Positions 1 to 13,861 are shown, counted from the first letter of the stretch. The stretch: DNA of 64,000 bases from Motacilla alba alba (GCF_015832195.1 NC_052031.1:15377850-15441849), one strand, 5' to 3'. Translations and numbers: made by a program. The notes: generated by a model not told the origin, from the sequence alone.

Positions 1-3000
1 AATTTTTACCAGAAGATGTTCGTCAGACATATGTATGCTGCAGATCACACTGAGTAGAGACCTTTCAGAATCTGAGCTACATGGAAATAGGAAATTTTAT
101 TCATATATTTTTAATGTTTTTGAAGGATAATGAATTGTTCTGGTTCAAAAAACAGAAGTCACAAGCTTGATATTTCCTGTAAAATTCAAATTTCAAAGAA
201 AGAATATGCATTATAGTCCCTAAAAATATAAATTAATGTTTTGATTACTTTTAATCGGTTTTGATATACAAATTTATTTCTAGTTTTATCATAGTATAAT
301 AATGTACAAGTAAAATGCAAAATAAATTAATTATAACAATACCATTGAAATATATCAAAACATGGATTTAGTTTTCACTTTTCACCATCCAACATTTCAT
401 CCAAAGGAATACAGTTCCTGTACAACATTTCCCAAGACTATTTTTTCATTAATAACTGCTTCATCCAAATATTTTGATCACATCTATCCAGAATATATAT
501 GAGCAAAGGAAAAGGGAATAATACTAGTGCTGCTTCTTCAGTGGGCAGGAAAATTTAGCCTGGCAGCAATAACAGGATGCTTAGTTCTTTTTGAATATAT
601 TTTCTCATATTCTTACAATTTCCTACCATAATTTTAAGTATGAAACCATTATTTATTAAACTATTACATTATTTAGCCATTTTGTATATTTTTTTATCTG
701 TGCTCAGTTCCATTCTTTGCCACTAGTCAAAAGAAACTTTTGTATTATACTTGTTGTTAAAAGCACTACTGCTTTTGAACTTGTCTGGCCGTCACCCAAC
801 AGCTGGGGGGGAAAATGCTGTTTTTTAATAGAAGGGATATGTTTCATTTCATGACACAGGAAACAAAAGACTCTCTTTCTTACATAATTTTGCATGAATA
901 ATGAGAAAACCTCTCCATTAAGAGCGTCTCTTGGAATGAAGGAGTAGTAAGTGTTGGAATTAAGCAAGGAAGATACATTATATTGGGAGCAGAAAGACAT
1001 GCATGGTCAGTCTTAAAAAACTTAAAAATCCATTTTACTTGTGAGACTGGACAATGCAAATATTCTGCTCTTTGCTAGGAGTGGGTCACTGAGGCTGAGG
1101 GAAGCTGGACACCCTGGGATTTTACAAATGCTCCCAAATCATAAAACATGTAATGGTAAATCATCACCATAAGCAGTCAAACTGCTAACTCTTGCTGATC
1201 CTCACATAATGTTCTCCTCCTCCACTGAAGGATAATAAAAGACAAATAAATAGCTAGTGTAAATAAAAGTGAACTTCAGGTATGAAAAGCTAAATGCGTC
1301 GCCATTCCAGACAGTGGGGGATGAACCTCACAATGGCCTAGAATTCTTACAGTCACACCAAATGGAGTAAGTAGTGTTGAGCTCATGACTAAATAAGCCA
1401 CTGTGGTTCTAAAGATGATGAAGAAGCCCTGGTGTAAGGACTACCCTTGTACAGTACTTTGCTATTTCTCAATAACCCCTACACAGGGCATTTGAGTAAT
1501 ATTAACTGAAAGCACCCTACACGTCAAAGCTCTCCTTCCAAAAGCCTGAAAAATGACACCTCATGGCTGAAGGGACAAATCAAGGGTAGTGCAGGCAATT
1601 CAAGCTGGCAGCCAGCCCAGACTGCACCTTTGTTTGCTCTCACTGTGGGGCTGACAAATCCAACAGAGCCTTTTGCTCCTCGGTTTTTCTGTGTGCTTAG
1701 ACCTCATGCTCTGAAATAATCTTCACAGGCACAACTCTCCCTTGCCTTGGCTTGTGTGCAAACCACATCTGTGCTTTCTGATTTAACCAAAATTTCAAGA
1801 TTCCATAAAATTTTGACTTTAGGATTAAGGCAGATGAAAGATAAAATGGTAGAAATCATAAAATGATAGAATGGTTTGGGTTGGAAGGGACCATAAAGAC
1901 CATCCAGTTCCAGCCCCCTGCCATGGGCAGGACACCTGCCACTAGACCAGGCTGCTGCAAGTCCCATCCAGCCTGGCCTTGAACATTTACAAGGATGGGG
2001 CATTACTTTCTTCTATTAACAGAAGCATTACATGGGGAGTCTCTCTGGGATCTTAGCTCAGGAAAGTAAACTGTGCTAAAGGATAAGACTGAAAAGCATG
2101 CTGTAAAAAACTGACCTGGCTCCTGACAGACATGAAACACCAGGTAATGGCTGGGTGCTGGAGGAGACATAGGCCTGAAGCCTGTCTGACCTCCCTGAGC
2201 ACCTTCTCTGGGCAGATACACACACAGCTCTGCCCTTGCAGCTGCTGTGGTACCTATCAAAAAATCCCCAGCTCTGCTCTTTGGGGTCAGCAGTAACACA
2301 TTTTGTGTTGTTTACTCAGTCAGCAGTGAGGGAAAACCAAAAGTCAATCCTGACCAGCTAAACCATGTGAAACCTCTCCCCAGAGAAGAGGCATCTGTGC
2401 ACTTGGAGCTCTGGCTCCGCTCCAAGCAAGCCCTGTGACCCAAGAAGTCTTCTCCAGAAGAGGCATTTTTCCCCAGTGAGGAAGAGCCCTTGCCCATGAC
2501 TGGCTGCTATCATTGCTCCTCCTTGCACGCCCAGGGGAAAAGTGAGAGCCCAGAAGAAGAACTGCCCAACACGTGGATGTTGGGGCAGATGGGATGGGGA
2601 TAAGACTAGTGTCTGGGAGCTGGGATGGGACCAGGAGCAGGACCTGGGTGTGAAGACCAGAAGGAGCTAAGTGAGGAACTGGATCAGTTGGGGCTGTCCC
2701 AAGCCAAACTCTGGAAAGCAAGAACCTGAGAAGAACCACAATGTGCTCAGCCAAGGCCTGACATGCCCAGGTCCTCTCACAGGTAGGGAAACAGGAGATG
2801 GGAAGAGTGCTCCCAAACAAGGAGCACAAATGGATTAGTTCTGAAGCTGGGCTGAAGGTCAGGAAGCCAACGGCCCAGCTAGTGAAAGTGTGAAACCCAG
2901 CATTCACCCTGGCACTTCTGCAGCTGAAGGCTGGTGATGGGTGACCAGAGAGGTCCTGGTATCCCTTCTCCCCACACCATCACCCTGTGCTACAACAGGG

Positions 3001-3198
3001 AAGGTTGTGAGTCAGCAACACAGAAACATCCACAGCAGGGCAGAAAATCAAATACTTTCAAATAACATGCCCTGCTCCCAGGAGTCATTGTCAGAAATCC
3101 CTACAGGGACCTTCAGGATCCCTATCAGTACATGACAAACAGTCCAAAGCCAGAGCGAGGAGCCATCAGGCACAGAACCCTTCCCTGCTGGCACTTAC
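1..3198 (-). other. CELSR1: CELSR1 intron 3, 3'-truncated by the window edge
   Basis: This is noncoding DNA downstream of the exon at 3199-3421, starting on the minus strand at the gtaagtg donor. Positions 1-1849 are AT-rich with no recognisable gene, RNA or repeat. A CR1 tail lies at about 1855-2003. Positions 2004-3198 are more GC-rich and hold only chance ORFs (for example 187 codons on the minus strand at 2344-2907) with no recognised domain. No further exon was found, so the next CELSR1 exon lies beyond the left edge. Confidence 0.85.
1855..2003 (-). mobile_element. CR1 LINE 3'-end fragment
   Basis: Read on the plus strand it opens with atgatagaatggtttgggtt followed by ggaagggacc and continues through ccagccccctgccatgggcag to a text matching the reverse complement of the bird CR1 3' end. 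The element therefore points left. It is 5'-truncated, about 150 bp, as is usual for CR1 copies. No open reading frame remains. Confidence 0.9.
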
Positions 3199-3421
3199 AT
3201 GAGGGAGACGGTGAAGTGGAAGCGCTGCCGCAGCCCCTTGAAGGTGATGAAGGACTGAGGGGGGAAGCTCCGGGTGGTCATCTCGCAGTAGGGCCGCTCG
3301 TACTCGCCCGGGGGGCACTCGCACTTGAAGCCCCCGATGAGCAGGTTCACGCAGGTTCCTCCGTTCTTGCACACCCCCGGAGCGCAGCGGCCCGAGCGCG
3401 CGTTCACCTCGCAGGACTCTC
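3199..3421 (-). CDS. CELSR1: CELSR1 internal exon (probably exon 3): end of EGF2, EGF3, start of laminin-G 1
   Basis: This 223 bp exon continues the same receptor. Its first two bases complete the glycine codon opened by the upstream exon, giving TG-ESCEV across the junction, so the sixth cysteine of EGF2 (residue 4 here) sits after the intron. EGF3 follows with cysteines at about residues 13, 18, 24, 34, 36 and 46. Then comes the linker TTRSFPPQSF and the first strands of laminin-G 1 (ITFKGLRQRFHFTVSL). The minus-strand acceptor reads ccttgcag and the donor gtaagtg. The exon enters in phase 1 and leaves in phase 2, ending with AT of a split codon that must become Ile or Met; human CELSR1, as I recall it, has Thr there. 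The extracellular EGF and laminin-G part of CELSR proteins is a spacer and adhesion region. The GEYERPYCE motif fits CELSR1 better than its paralogues. The frame is intact. Confidence 0.95.
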
Positions 3422-4574
3422 CTGCAAGGGGACAAGCAGACATCAGAGAAGGTGGCACCTCAGCCCAGCACCAAGCTGTGACACTCAGCTACCCAAGTGG
3501 TTCTGCTACAGGTCAAGCTGCTTCCAAACTTTTGCACCTGACCCCCTAAGCAACTGAGGTACAAGCCTGTGATTGCTGGGGGTAAGAATGCCGCATCTTC
3601 TTCAAGTCTGAATTTTCAGGGAACTGTGGAATACAATTTGTTGAGCAATCCTCTTGCAAATATCCAACAACACTGGCCTATGGTTTTCAGATTCCTTGGC
3701 TGCTTCCAAACTGAGTGACAAATACAGACCTGGTGACAGATCTAGATGGGAGGAGGTAAAAACTCTGCACATTCTCTGTCAACCAAAATACGTGCAAATT
3801 GTTTTGGTGTTTCAGTATAGTTGGAAATTTTGTAAAACAGATAAATGGCTGCACTTTGTCTTGAATGGCATCTGGCTTTGCTGCCCATGGTGGCAGCAGA
3901 ACATGGATGAGCTCATGACAAAGCTCTCAAAATGTCTACAGCAAGAATAAGAAGGATACAGATGACATAGGGATTGCTTCCACCTTTTCCCACACATGCA
4001 TCCTGCAGGTGATGACAATTTTCTGAACCCTTTGTAGAAGGGCACGTTAACTCTCTACAGAAGTTATGGATTCTGTATGCCACTTGTTAAATTGTTTCAT
4101 CCCTAAACAATTTGTCTTTATTCATCCCCAAAGCATGTAGTAGGATGTGTTAAATACAATAAACAGAATGCAGTGTCTTGCTTTATATGTATGCCATGGG
4201 TTTCTGTCTTGTGCTTGCTCAAAATCTGAGAATGATCCCAATTAAAAAAAATAATGTACAGAGGATAATAATTTTAAAATATCTGCTGCAGCTGGGACAA
4301 AAGCAGCTGCTGGATTAATTGTTGTACAGAAAGCCAAACACTGTGTGTGAGTTAATTAGTTAACACTGGTGTTTTGACATGTGTCTTCCTATGGTATGTT
4401 CACATCCCACATGTAAAACTGAGTTCAGAGAAACTGGAGGTGGTATATACAGTTGAATTGAACCCAGTAACAGTGTCTGACAAATAAATGTAGAGCAATA
4501 CTACTCAACACAGCCAGCTGAAGGAATACATTTCTAACACTTCAATGTTTGCATGACCACTGCCACCAGATGAT

Positions 4575-4870
4575 ACAATTACATTGGGATGGGCTCTTTA
4601 CAGTGCTCAGCAACGGGACAAGGGGCAACAGGCACAGACTGAAAAGCAGGAAGCTCCATCTGAGAATGAGAAAAACCTTCTGCCCTTTGAGGATGACAGA
4701 GCACTGGAACGGGCTGCCCAGAGAGGCTGTGGAGTCTCTTTCAGTGGAGATATTCAATACTCATCTGGACATGACCCTGTGCAACTTGCTGTGGGTGAGC
4801 CTGCTTTAGCAGGGGTTTGGAAGAGCAGAGACCCCTTCCAACCCTGACCATTCCATGGTCCTGTGACTGA
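4575..4870 (+). mobile_element. CR1 LINE 3'-end fragment
   Basis: It contains the familiar CR1 run: gcaacaggcacagactgaaa, then a block reading gagcactggaacgggctgcc, then gaggctgtggagtctc, and near the end ccccttccaaccctgaccat. About 295 bp of the 3' region is kept. It is 5'-truncated and diverged from the consensus I recall. The translated ORFs at this place are CR1 remnants and not host genes. Confidence 0.92.
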
Positions 4871-5450
4871 TCCAAGCACAGCTAAAACTGTGAAAACACA
4901 TTCCTGTAGGAAAGTAAAAGCAGCAGGAGCTGTGGGCAGTGACTCATTAACAAAGGCAAATTTAAATGGAAAGTTTTGTTCCATTTAGTGCTCCACAGCC
5001 CAGCTCCCACAGGTTCCCACGCCAAAGCTGCCCACACTAGGAGGCAGGCTGAAGGTAGCAGTACTGCATCCAGAGCTGGCTCTGCACCTCCTTTCTGTGC
5101 CAGGCGGCAAGCTGCCATGCTTTGCAGCTGATTTAGCCACTGCCCCAAGGGCAGTGATCTCTGAGATAAGGCGAGGTGGGCAGCTTTGTGGTTTTGGCTC
5201 TCCAGCTTTGCTGCCTTTTTCTTCTTGCATCAACATCACTTGCCTTTCAGACCAGGTATGGCTTAAGCTGCCAAAATGCAGGAGCAAACACAAGACTGCT
5301 ATGATCAGGAGCCAGGCACACCCCATCCAGGAGGGGCCAGCTCTGGAGGATGGACCTGCTCTGTGCATTACTCTGAACTAATAACCCATATAGCCTTGAG
5401 TCCAAACCTGTGCTTAGAGCTTTTCCCCTTCAGCACTCATGTTCCTATAT

Positions 5451-5473
5451 TCTCACTTTATATTAAAGTGAGA
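5451..5473. repeat. Perfect inverted repeat, 10 bp stem and 3 nt loop
   Basis: tctcacttta, then tat, then taaagtgaga. No adjacent T run or wider hairpin was seen. Confidence 0.85.
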
Positions 5474-8400
5474 TGCTGTGAAAATCACTTGAGAAATACT
5501 TCCTGTTTCCACTTATCAGCTCTACATATCAGACAATACTTAGAGCTCACAATCAGATATTATGTGAATACACTTTCCTTAATATTTTTAAACACTCTAT
5601 AATGTGTTTCTTTTGGAAAAAAATGTACATATCATGCAAGACATCCCTCAGTATACTGGATATGGTGCACACATGCATCAGATGTTTTAAGAGGACATTA
5701 CAGCAAGCACTTGTTGAAGATCTACTGCATAAGCACAGCCCTAATACACGTATCTTGTGTAGCAAAACTCTCAAAAAAGTGAAAAAACAAAATTCCTATA
5801 GAAAGAAAACACAGAAGTTTGTTGCTTTAAAAAAAAGTAGTAGGATATTTTGTGAAATAACTCTGACTCACAGAAGAATGAAATCTTCAAGGCTTTCTGG
5901 GAATAGAATGATGTATTTTGTAAAAGCAAATAACACGAAGGCTTGAATACACAGAGAGGAAAAGGGTGAGCTAAAAGGAGAGATTCTTGGCATTGCAGCA
6001 TGCTGTGGAAATGCCATGGCAATACAGAGGTGAAATATAAAAGCCTAAGCTGGAAGTCATTGATGTATTAATTCTGTGATACAACAAGAATGTATAGACC
6101 ATTTGTTTAGATACCTATACAGGCATAAAACTATTTAAGAGAAAAGCTTACAGAAAAGTTATAATTTTTTTTTACTTATTTTCATTAAGATGTGTAAAGT
6201 TCATTAAAATAATATATTTCAAGATTCTTTGTCCTATATTTATTCAGTTGTAGCATCATTGATGTCCCAGTTACTAAAATTATTCTGAATTCTCTTCAGT
6301 CTGTAATGTAAATGAGAACTGTATTTAATGCATAGTCTTTGATGTTGAATTTTCATATTTTATGTGTATTTACCAAAATACATTAGAATAGTGGTTTTGA
6401 AATCTCAACAGTAAATCCAAGGTGTCACTGTGCTTCGGAGCACAAAGACTACCAAAAAACCTTTTGTTTTTTAAACTTAGAAACCTTAATTACCCTTTCC
6501 TCCAAAAGTGCCTGGAATTACTTAGAAACAGAGCATTTTTGCCTTTTGGAGAAGCCATCTGAGCAAGAATTCAAAGCACTGCTTTGATCAGGACCGGCAA
6601 CAGAAAGCACCTCTGTGTCACTCTTGAGTTTGTCACTTCCAAGGGCAGCCACCTCCCCTTGGACACACCACTGTCCCACTGCTCTGCCCTGCAGGAGTTT
6701 TGAGGCACAGCCTAAAACCCATCCTCAAAGCCTGCATGGACTTGAAGGAAGAGCTGGTTGCTGGCTGGAGCCAGAAGGCCCTAAGGGAAGAGCACTGAGG
6801 AGCAGGAAAGGAAGGAGCTGCATGCGCCAGCCCTTGGCAATGAAAAGCCCCTGTGTGCCTGCTTGCAGATGAAGGTCGGAGGGCTGGCACGTGCCATCAA
6901 AAGGGTGGCCTTACAGTCTGCTAGGAAAAAATAGTACAGAAGAGGGAGAGTTGCTGTGCAGTGGGGGTCAGGAGGGGCTGGGGTGATAAAACCACAGCCC
7001 AAATAGCTGTAACAGACAGCTGGGGTCAGTCAGTCTGTGAGACTGGTGATGGCAGCATGGCTCAGCCACTCATCCAGCCTGTGAAACCCTCCTTTGCTCC
7101 TCACAGCATTTCCTTGACTAATATAATTTCATTTTTCACACTGGCTTGCATTTTAGGAATCACTGCACAAACAAGTTACACATCACAGCTCTGTGAGATC
7201 CAAGCAGTGGATGTGAAGCTCAGCCCCTGCAGCTGCTAAAGCCAAAGCATGCACTCTCAGATAACACGGGCTGAGGCTGCCTGTTATCTGCCAGCAGATT
7301 CCTCGGCTTTGAAAAAATTCTGCCCTTGCCAGAAAATGATTTACTGTGACATGGCAGTAGCTGAACTTATAGGCTCCCAATTAATATTGATGACTTTTAA
7401 AGCTACTAATCCTCTGGCTTTTCTGCAGCCCTCTAGGTAGTGCTTCCTATTTTTAAAGCCCTTGAGATCAAAACGTCGTAGTTGCTTTGGACACTGCATC
7501 CCACTCACAAACATCCTATGTTTAATACATACCTATCCTCTTTGATTTTAGGACTAATGTTACAAAGGTCTTAGTCATAAAGTTCCTGTTAAGTTTATGC
7601 AAGTGAGGACACCATGATAGCAGGTGCAAAATAGCAAGAACAGGCAAATACAAAGGCTGGCGAGATTTAGTCTTCCTCTGACCATTAAAGTAATGAAAGT
7701 TTAGCTAATAAATGATAAATGGTAATGAAAAAAGAGAAAAAAAAAAGCTTTCTTAAAACTGGGACAATAATCTCCCAATTGCAAATGCCTTGTGAGCTGA
7801 ACTTTGTGGGTTTCAAGCAACACACTGGTATGCATCAATGAGCTGGTCTTTGCAGAAATCTGACTGTGGTTTTGCTGATAAGTTGTTTGACTTTACAACA
7901 ACAATGTGAAATGTTTGAAAGCTTGCTGGAAACAAGAAGATGGCATCCAAATACACAAAGAATTCCTCTTCACATCAGTTTACTGCAGTATGTTTGACCA
8001 ATACACCGGTTTAGGGATTAGTCCTCAAAGTTTTTTACTATTCTCTGATTGTATTCAACTGAAACAGTACATTAAATATATATTTACATGAAGCAGCAAA
8101 TTTGCACTGATGTTCTTTTTTCATCAGTTTCCCTGGACACAATAATTTTTTACTCACTGTCTGTAATTATTTGAACTGACTCTTTTCTCCTTTCCTCATT
8201 CTGCCACTTGCTCCTCTAGACACATATTAATTTTCTCTGTGCTTCCAGTTGCTTTGCCAGAATAAACAGCATGTTGGGAAGCTGATTTAAGCAGCTGACC
8301 TAAAATTATATACTTTAAAGTGGAAAGGACAATCCACAAGAATTAAGGCAAAAGGAGAAAGGCAAATAGAAAAACAAGAAATAGAAAAACTAAATTCTTC

Positions 8401-9124
8401 AAACAATTCCTACTGACCATTTGCCCTAATAAAGAACTAACTACATTAAAAATGTATTTGCTGTCTTGCACATTATGGGAAATCAATCCTCCTTTTCCTC
8501 TAGTAATTAAAGCACTACTAACCTTACATGACAATTGGCACCAAAGCGATCAGTGCACTAAGAAAGAAGGAGGTTGTTAAAAACAAATTAGCTGCAGAAT
8601 CACCTCGGAAATCTCTGCTGGAACAACATACAAAGAGGTTGGGATCTTGAGCTTTAGGGGTGGTTTCACCATAGTACAGACGAGTGGGAGTTACCACAGT
8701 CCCCTCCTTTCCCCAAGCATGCTGCGGTTTCCTCCCCCTCCCTTGTGCAGGCATTCATGTAGTCCTGCAGTTGACTGATTTGAAGAGCTAAGATGGCAAA
8801 ACACATTTCATTTCTTAATTGAAGTGTTAGTGATCTTCAGATTAAGTCCCTTCCAGAATTGATGGGATGAACAGCACACGGGAAGGAGGACCATGCACCC
8901 AGGAATTCTTAAAAAGGTTTAACTGTTACGGAAATACAGCTTTAAGCCATTTTAGATGGCTCATGTATGAGTCTAGTGGCTCAATGCCTGCCTTAGGAGA
9001 ACTGAATCAAAATCTCCAGTAGATACCCACCTCTCTCCACTGATTGTACATGGATGTACTGCCGGAAAACTTGCCTAAAACATAGGTGCAATTCTAATAA
9101 TAAAAATTAGCACTGGATTTTGTC

Positions 9125-9166
9125 CATAAAGGGAAGTTCATGGCTCGATAAAGGGAAATTCATGGG
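9125..9166. repeat. Short direct duplication
   Basis: Two near-identical copies of ataaagggaa(g/a)ttcatgg about 24 bp apart. Confidence 0.75.
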
Positions 9167-9295
9167 GAATCCATGTCCACAAAGGCAAATTCAGTGGCCC
9201 TGTGGTGCATGAGTCTACCCTCAGAATATACTGGGAGGTCAGCTTTACCTCCCAGCAAACTGGCAGCAAATGCCAATTACCAATGAAATGTGATA

Positions 9296-9320
9296 CAAAC
9301 AAACAAACAAACAAACAAAC
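9296..9320. repeat. (CAAA)n simple repeat
   Basis: Six tandem copies of a CAAA tetranucleotide. Confidence 0.97.
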
Positions 9321-11847
9321 ATCTACTGGGTTTATTATAGAAGTTGGAGAGCAGCTACCCAGAAACATCAGCCAGCTCATTCTGAATGATGGAGAAACCA
9401 GATCAAATACAAGTTAGAAGCCACTGGTGCACTAGTGACAGAGATTAATTAGGAGACAACTAAATTCATGTACCATTTTACATGAATGACTCAGAAGTGT
9501 TATTTGAGTAACAGACATAAAATCTGGGTTCCTTAGAAATCAAGAGCCAAGCCCCTACTGCCACTTCACAGAGGCCATGCAGACTCCGTGTTATTGACAC
9601 TGATGGTCATGACTTTGTGAGGTTTCTAAATGATACTGCTACTAAACCTTTAAACTTGAAAATACATTTTGGTCTTTTCTTTTACTCATTTGTTTATGTT
9701 TTTAGAACTGGGACTGATCTAGGTTAATTAAAATTATCCCAAATCCTCTTATGGGGAGAAACACCAGCTTAGGGTCTATTTTAGAGTTTCCCTCCTTTCT
9801 TTTGCTTTCTGCTTCCTTTGCTGCTTTCTGACTTACAAAGTCATATTATGAGAAACAGGTTAAAGTAAAATAATACATAAATACCTACATAGACATACTC
9901 CACACATACACACTCAAACTGCTGACCTGCAGTGACAGCTGTCCTGCAGAATTTCAGTTGCTAACCATTCCAGATTTAATATTATGTATTTACAAGAGAG
10001 TCACCTGACCTTATAACACTAAGCAAAATAACAGCAAAAACATTCCTGTCACATTATGCATATAGCTTGCCAAGCAGTTCTCTGAGGTGATATGTAGAAA
10101 TGATTCTATAATAAGATAATCCAGAAATCACCCCTTTATCTCTGGATCTGCTTTAGGTTTTCCATGGGCACAAGCACTAAGCTCTGACTGAGCTGGTGGG
10201 AAGAAACTGTGCAGATACCACTGCTCTTTTGGATACAAATACATATCTCTTATACCTCTCCTTTACCATCACACTTCTCCCTTCCCTGTGCTTCTATAAA
10301 GTTCCCCCTAGGCCTCCCTGATTACTCACAATTTAGACTTTCAAAAATCATACTCAGCTAAATAAGGATCCTAAGATTTTTAATAATGAGATGCTTTAAA
10401 ATAATGAACATGAGAAGCTTTTTATTTTATTTCATTTGCCTCTGAAGGTGTGGGTGTCATCTGCTGCCCCAAGGTACATGAGAGCTCTTGGTGGTCAAAT
10501 TCCAGCCCAAACTGTCTGTTCTGAGGGAGCTCCCATTTCTACTCACACCTCAACAGGATGATGCTACCTGAGCCTTCCTAGTTCCTCTTCCCACCAGGGT
10601 CCTCAAGGAAAACCTCTGCACCCTGGCTGCTCTGAACTCCTGCAAGCTCCTGCGAGGAGAAGGAGGACCACCATGAAAATATCCCATGGGCCAAACAGGC
10701 AAGGGAGAGGCCAGGACCCCATTCTTCTTCCTTCCCCACTGGAAACCAAGCTAAACTGTGTTTTACAAAAGCAAAAGCAGCAAAAGCAGGTCTCCATGCC
10801 TCAAGCTGCTCCAGTCTGCGCCCACTGGTGCAATGCACATGCAGAGCAGCCACTGCAACAGTGCCTGGCCCTCTGACAGCCCCAAACCAGGCCAGGATCC
10901 CAGAGCAGCATCAGTCTGAGCAAAGATGCTCCATTTTCCCTGGACTCCTCCCCTTCCCTGGGCAAAACAAAAGACACCCTGCAGAGAAGGATGGATGGAT
11001 TGATGATTTGGGTTGTTTTGTGTTTTTGCATTTAAATGAGAAGGAATAATTGGGGGAGGTGGGAGGGAAAAGAAACAATACTGAGGAGGATTAGTGATAT
11101 TTGGGGCACATCTGTTGGAGAAATGAATTAGTCTGTGGATTCAGAAATTATGAGCATGTTCTCAAGAAGATATATGCTCAATGCTGCACGATCACTGAAC
11201 CTCATTCTCCTATGCAATTTCCACCAGTGCCAGCAAGAACAGAGCATTGACAAAAGTCACAACTGAATACCTGTGTTCCCTCCCTTGTGTATTTGTTGAG
11301 GATTAAAAATTCCCAGGCATTAAGTTTCCACTCTATCTACACCAGGCAACTCACCTTTCACTGTCCAGCCATGAGGCCAGAACTGTGAGCACTAGAAATG
11401 AAACCAAGATTTATCAGGAGTACTGTGATTTTTTTTCCTGACAGCACCATGGTGAGCAAGGAGCCAGATGTCACAGTAAAATATTCTCCATTTAAGAAAA
11501 CAACCAATTCTGAAGCCCACCTTATTATTTGGCAAAAAAAATAAAGAGGCAACTCATGATTTTCCAGCCCATGGATTGGTGCCAATACCTCCAAAAGAAG
11601 CCCCAGAGGGTTGTTTTGCAGAGGTGGGGCACACGCTCAATGGCAAACTCACTCAGAGACATGTCTGTGTGAAACCTGGGCACTGGTGTCCTGCAGTGGG
11701 CCAGTGGGCAGGGTGCACACAATGTGTCTGCTTTCCCCCTGCTGCCTGCTCCCACAGCACCAGACATAATCTCCCCCAGGCTTTTGAGGAAATGGTGAGG
11801 AAAAGCACGTTTTTGGAATGCTTTAGATGTGGTGGAGGAGGAAAACC

Positions 11848-11935
11848 CATAGAATCACAGGATCGTTTTGGTTGGAAAAGGTCTTTAGCATCCAAGCCTT
11901 TAGCCTGCCACACTTACTTAACAACAAATTTTGAC
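11848..11935 (-). mobile_element. Short CR1 LINE 3'-end fragment
   Basis: The plus strand reads tagaatcacaggatcgtttt and then ggttggaaaaggtcttt, the reverse complement of a CR1 terminus. It continues as a degraded match through about 11935. It is the same general subfamily type as the copy at 26615-26910. The 153-codon plus-strand ORF that runs across this site has no host-gene meaning. Confidence 0.8.
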
Positions 11936-13821
11936 CTATGGGGTCCAGTGGGTAATTTCTTAATGTCTTCATCTTTACTCTTGGCTGACTTGACAATGGT
12001 TGCTAAGCTCTCTAAATTATTGAACCATTTATTGTAATGTACAGGGCCCTTGTAAGTGTCATCTCCTTCTGCATTTGACCTGTAAGGTAAAGCTTTCAAA
12101 ACCTTTTAGGTTCTCCCTCTCACAGAGCTAAACACAGTACAAATCTACACATGAGGAAAAAAATGCACAAAAATTTCCTGTTATGTTGAACTCTGTGGCA
12201 GGTTTACATGTAAGACAATTCATCATAATGCAAATTGCAGTGATTTAGTGTAAGATATGGTGATGAAGCACTGCCTTTCAATAAAAGCCTAAGCTTTATC
12301 TCTGGATGTATTATCAGGGGGATAACATTATTATAGATGTCAAAGATAAACCTCAAACTAGATTATGCCATTGTGTCTGCAATTTGCATTACTACTTGGA
12401 ATAAATCTCTTCCTAAAAAACCCACCTTAAAACTGGTGAAGAAGCTGGAGGTGTAAGAACAAAGCATCCCTTTGCATAACACATTTATTTACAGAAGAAT
12501 ATCTCTCCCTCCTTTTATTTTAAGAGGCACAATCACCCTCTACCTTTACTATATATAAATCTGATATTATATTTTGTTTTCTTGGCTCTCCATGCCCCTT
12601 GATTCCTCTCCAGGAGTGTTACTGGAGGAGGGGCACATGGAGGGAGCCAAAGGCTGGAGTAGCCACCATGGCTGGCAGGACAGATTCCCTTTGGGACAGC
12701 CTTTGCAGGCTGATCCATATTTGCATCCCTGCATGCCTGCAGGCACTCCAGCATGGGAACCACCTGCCAGGCCTGGTTCTCACCTCCTTCCATGGGCAGC
12801 AGTGAGCTAGAAGAAGGGGACAGGCTCATTGTGCTTCTGCTCACATGACAAGAAAGATTATTTCATGCCACAGAGTTGCAATTCTTCCTGGGCACCAAAT
12901 GCCACCACCAAGACCATTAACTCCACAAGGCTGCTGTTCCACAGGCTGTTTTGGCCTCCCACTGGGCTTTTCAAAATACATTAAACTATTTATGTGAATC
13001 AGGAAAGCAAGCAAGGCGTGGTGGCAGGGACAGGGGTGTGTGTGCAATAACATCTTTTATCAACAGGAACTCAAGAGCTGGAAAACCAGACACACTTTCA
13101 GGCACCATCAGGCTTCCTGCTCACTTTCAACCTGGTTTCCCTAAGCTGCTTTCCACAGAGATCACCAAAGGGTTGCAACTCCCAGTTCCTAAATTGGTGG
13201 GCAAGAGCAAAACTCTAGCACTTGTTTTTGATCAAGTTAGCATCTCAAAGCAGTTCAAAAAGGCAACACATCTGCAAATAACTGCCTTTAGAAAGAAGAT
13301 GAAAAATGAAGGCTACTTTAGATCAGTGTCTCCCTTTCAAGAGCAAACATTGCTCTTCTTTTTCGGAGAGTTCAGCCCTTATTTCACTAATATCCCACTT
13401 AATTTTCTCCATGTAATTGTTACAGACATGATGATTCAGCTCATGGGACACAAAACACAGAAGCCATCTCCCCCTGTCTCCAGCAGCCCGCTGGGACTGT
13501 CGGCACAAGCAGCTAACTCCGCACGTCTCCACTAAAGGAGGGCTGGTGAGAGCCTGCCTTTTGTGTTTTCCATAAAATTAGAAGTTTTCACAGGAAAATC
13601 TCACTCTCCCATTTTCTGAGTAATCCAATGCTATGGTAAACATCATGGCAATTTAGAACCAGGCAGGCCCCAAATCAAACCATGCCCCTTCACACCCTAG
13701 GTGGTCCCAGAAGCTCTGGTGGAAAGAAGCGTAATGGCCAATTAGTGAGAATAACTGAAGATATGCCATAAAATATTAATGATGCCCCAGAAAACCATGC
13801 TTAAAGTCAATCTATCATTGT

Positions 13822-13823
<2 letters not shown>

Positions 13824-13861
<38 letters not shown>
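13824..13861. repeat. (TG)n microsatellite
   Basis: About 19 uninterrupted TG units, a likely polymorphic microsatellite in intron 2. Confidence 0.98.

Noticed and set aside
2344..2907. 187-codon minus-strand ORF in intron 3
   Set aside because: The composition is low in CpG and rich in Ser, Pro and Leu as expected for a chance frame. It does not match the laminin-G sequence that should follow the upstream exon.
3132..3557. 141-codon plus-strand ORF over the CELSR1 exon
   Set aside because: It is the antisense shadow of the exon at 3199-3421.
11576..12037. 153-codon plus-strand ORF
   Set aside because: It runs through a CR1 fragment at 11848-11935, so part of the reading is retroposon sequence.
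12951..13535. 194-codon plus-strand ORF
   Set aside because: It is the second longest open frame but has no recognised domain, no codon bias like the true exons and no clear splice or promoter context. It lies in intronic DNA antisense to CELSR1.
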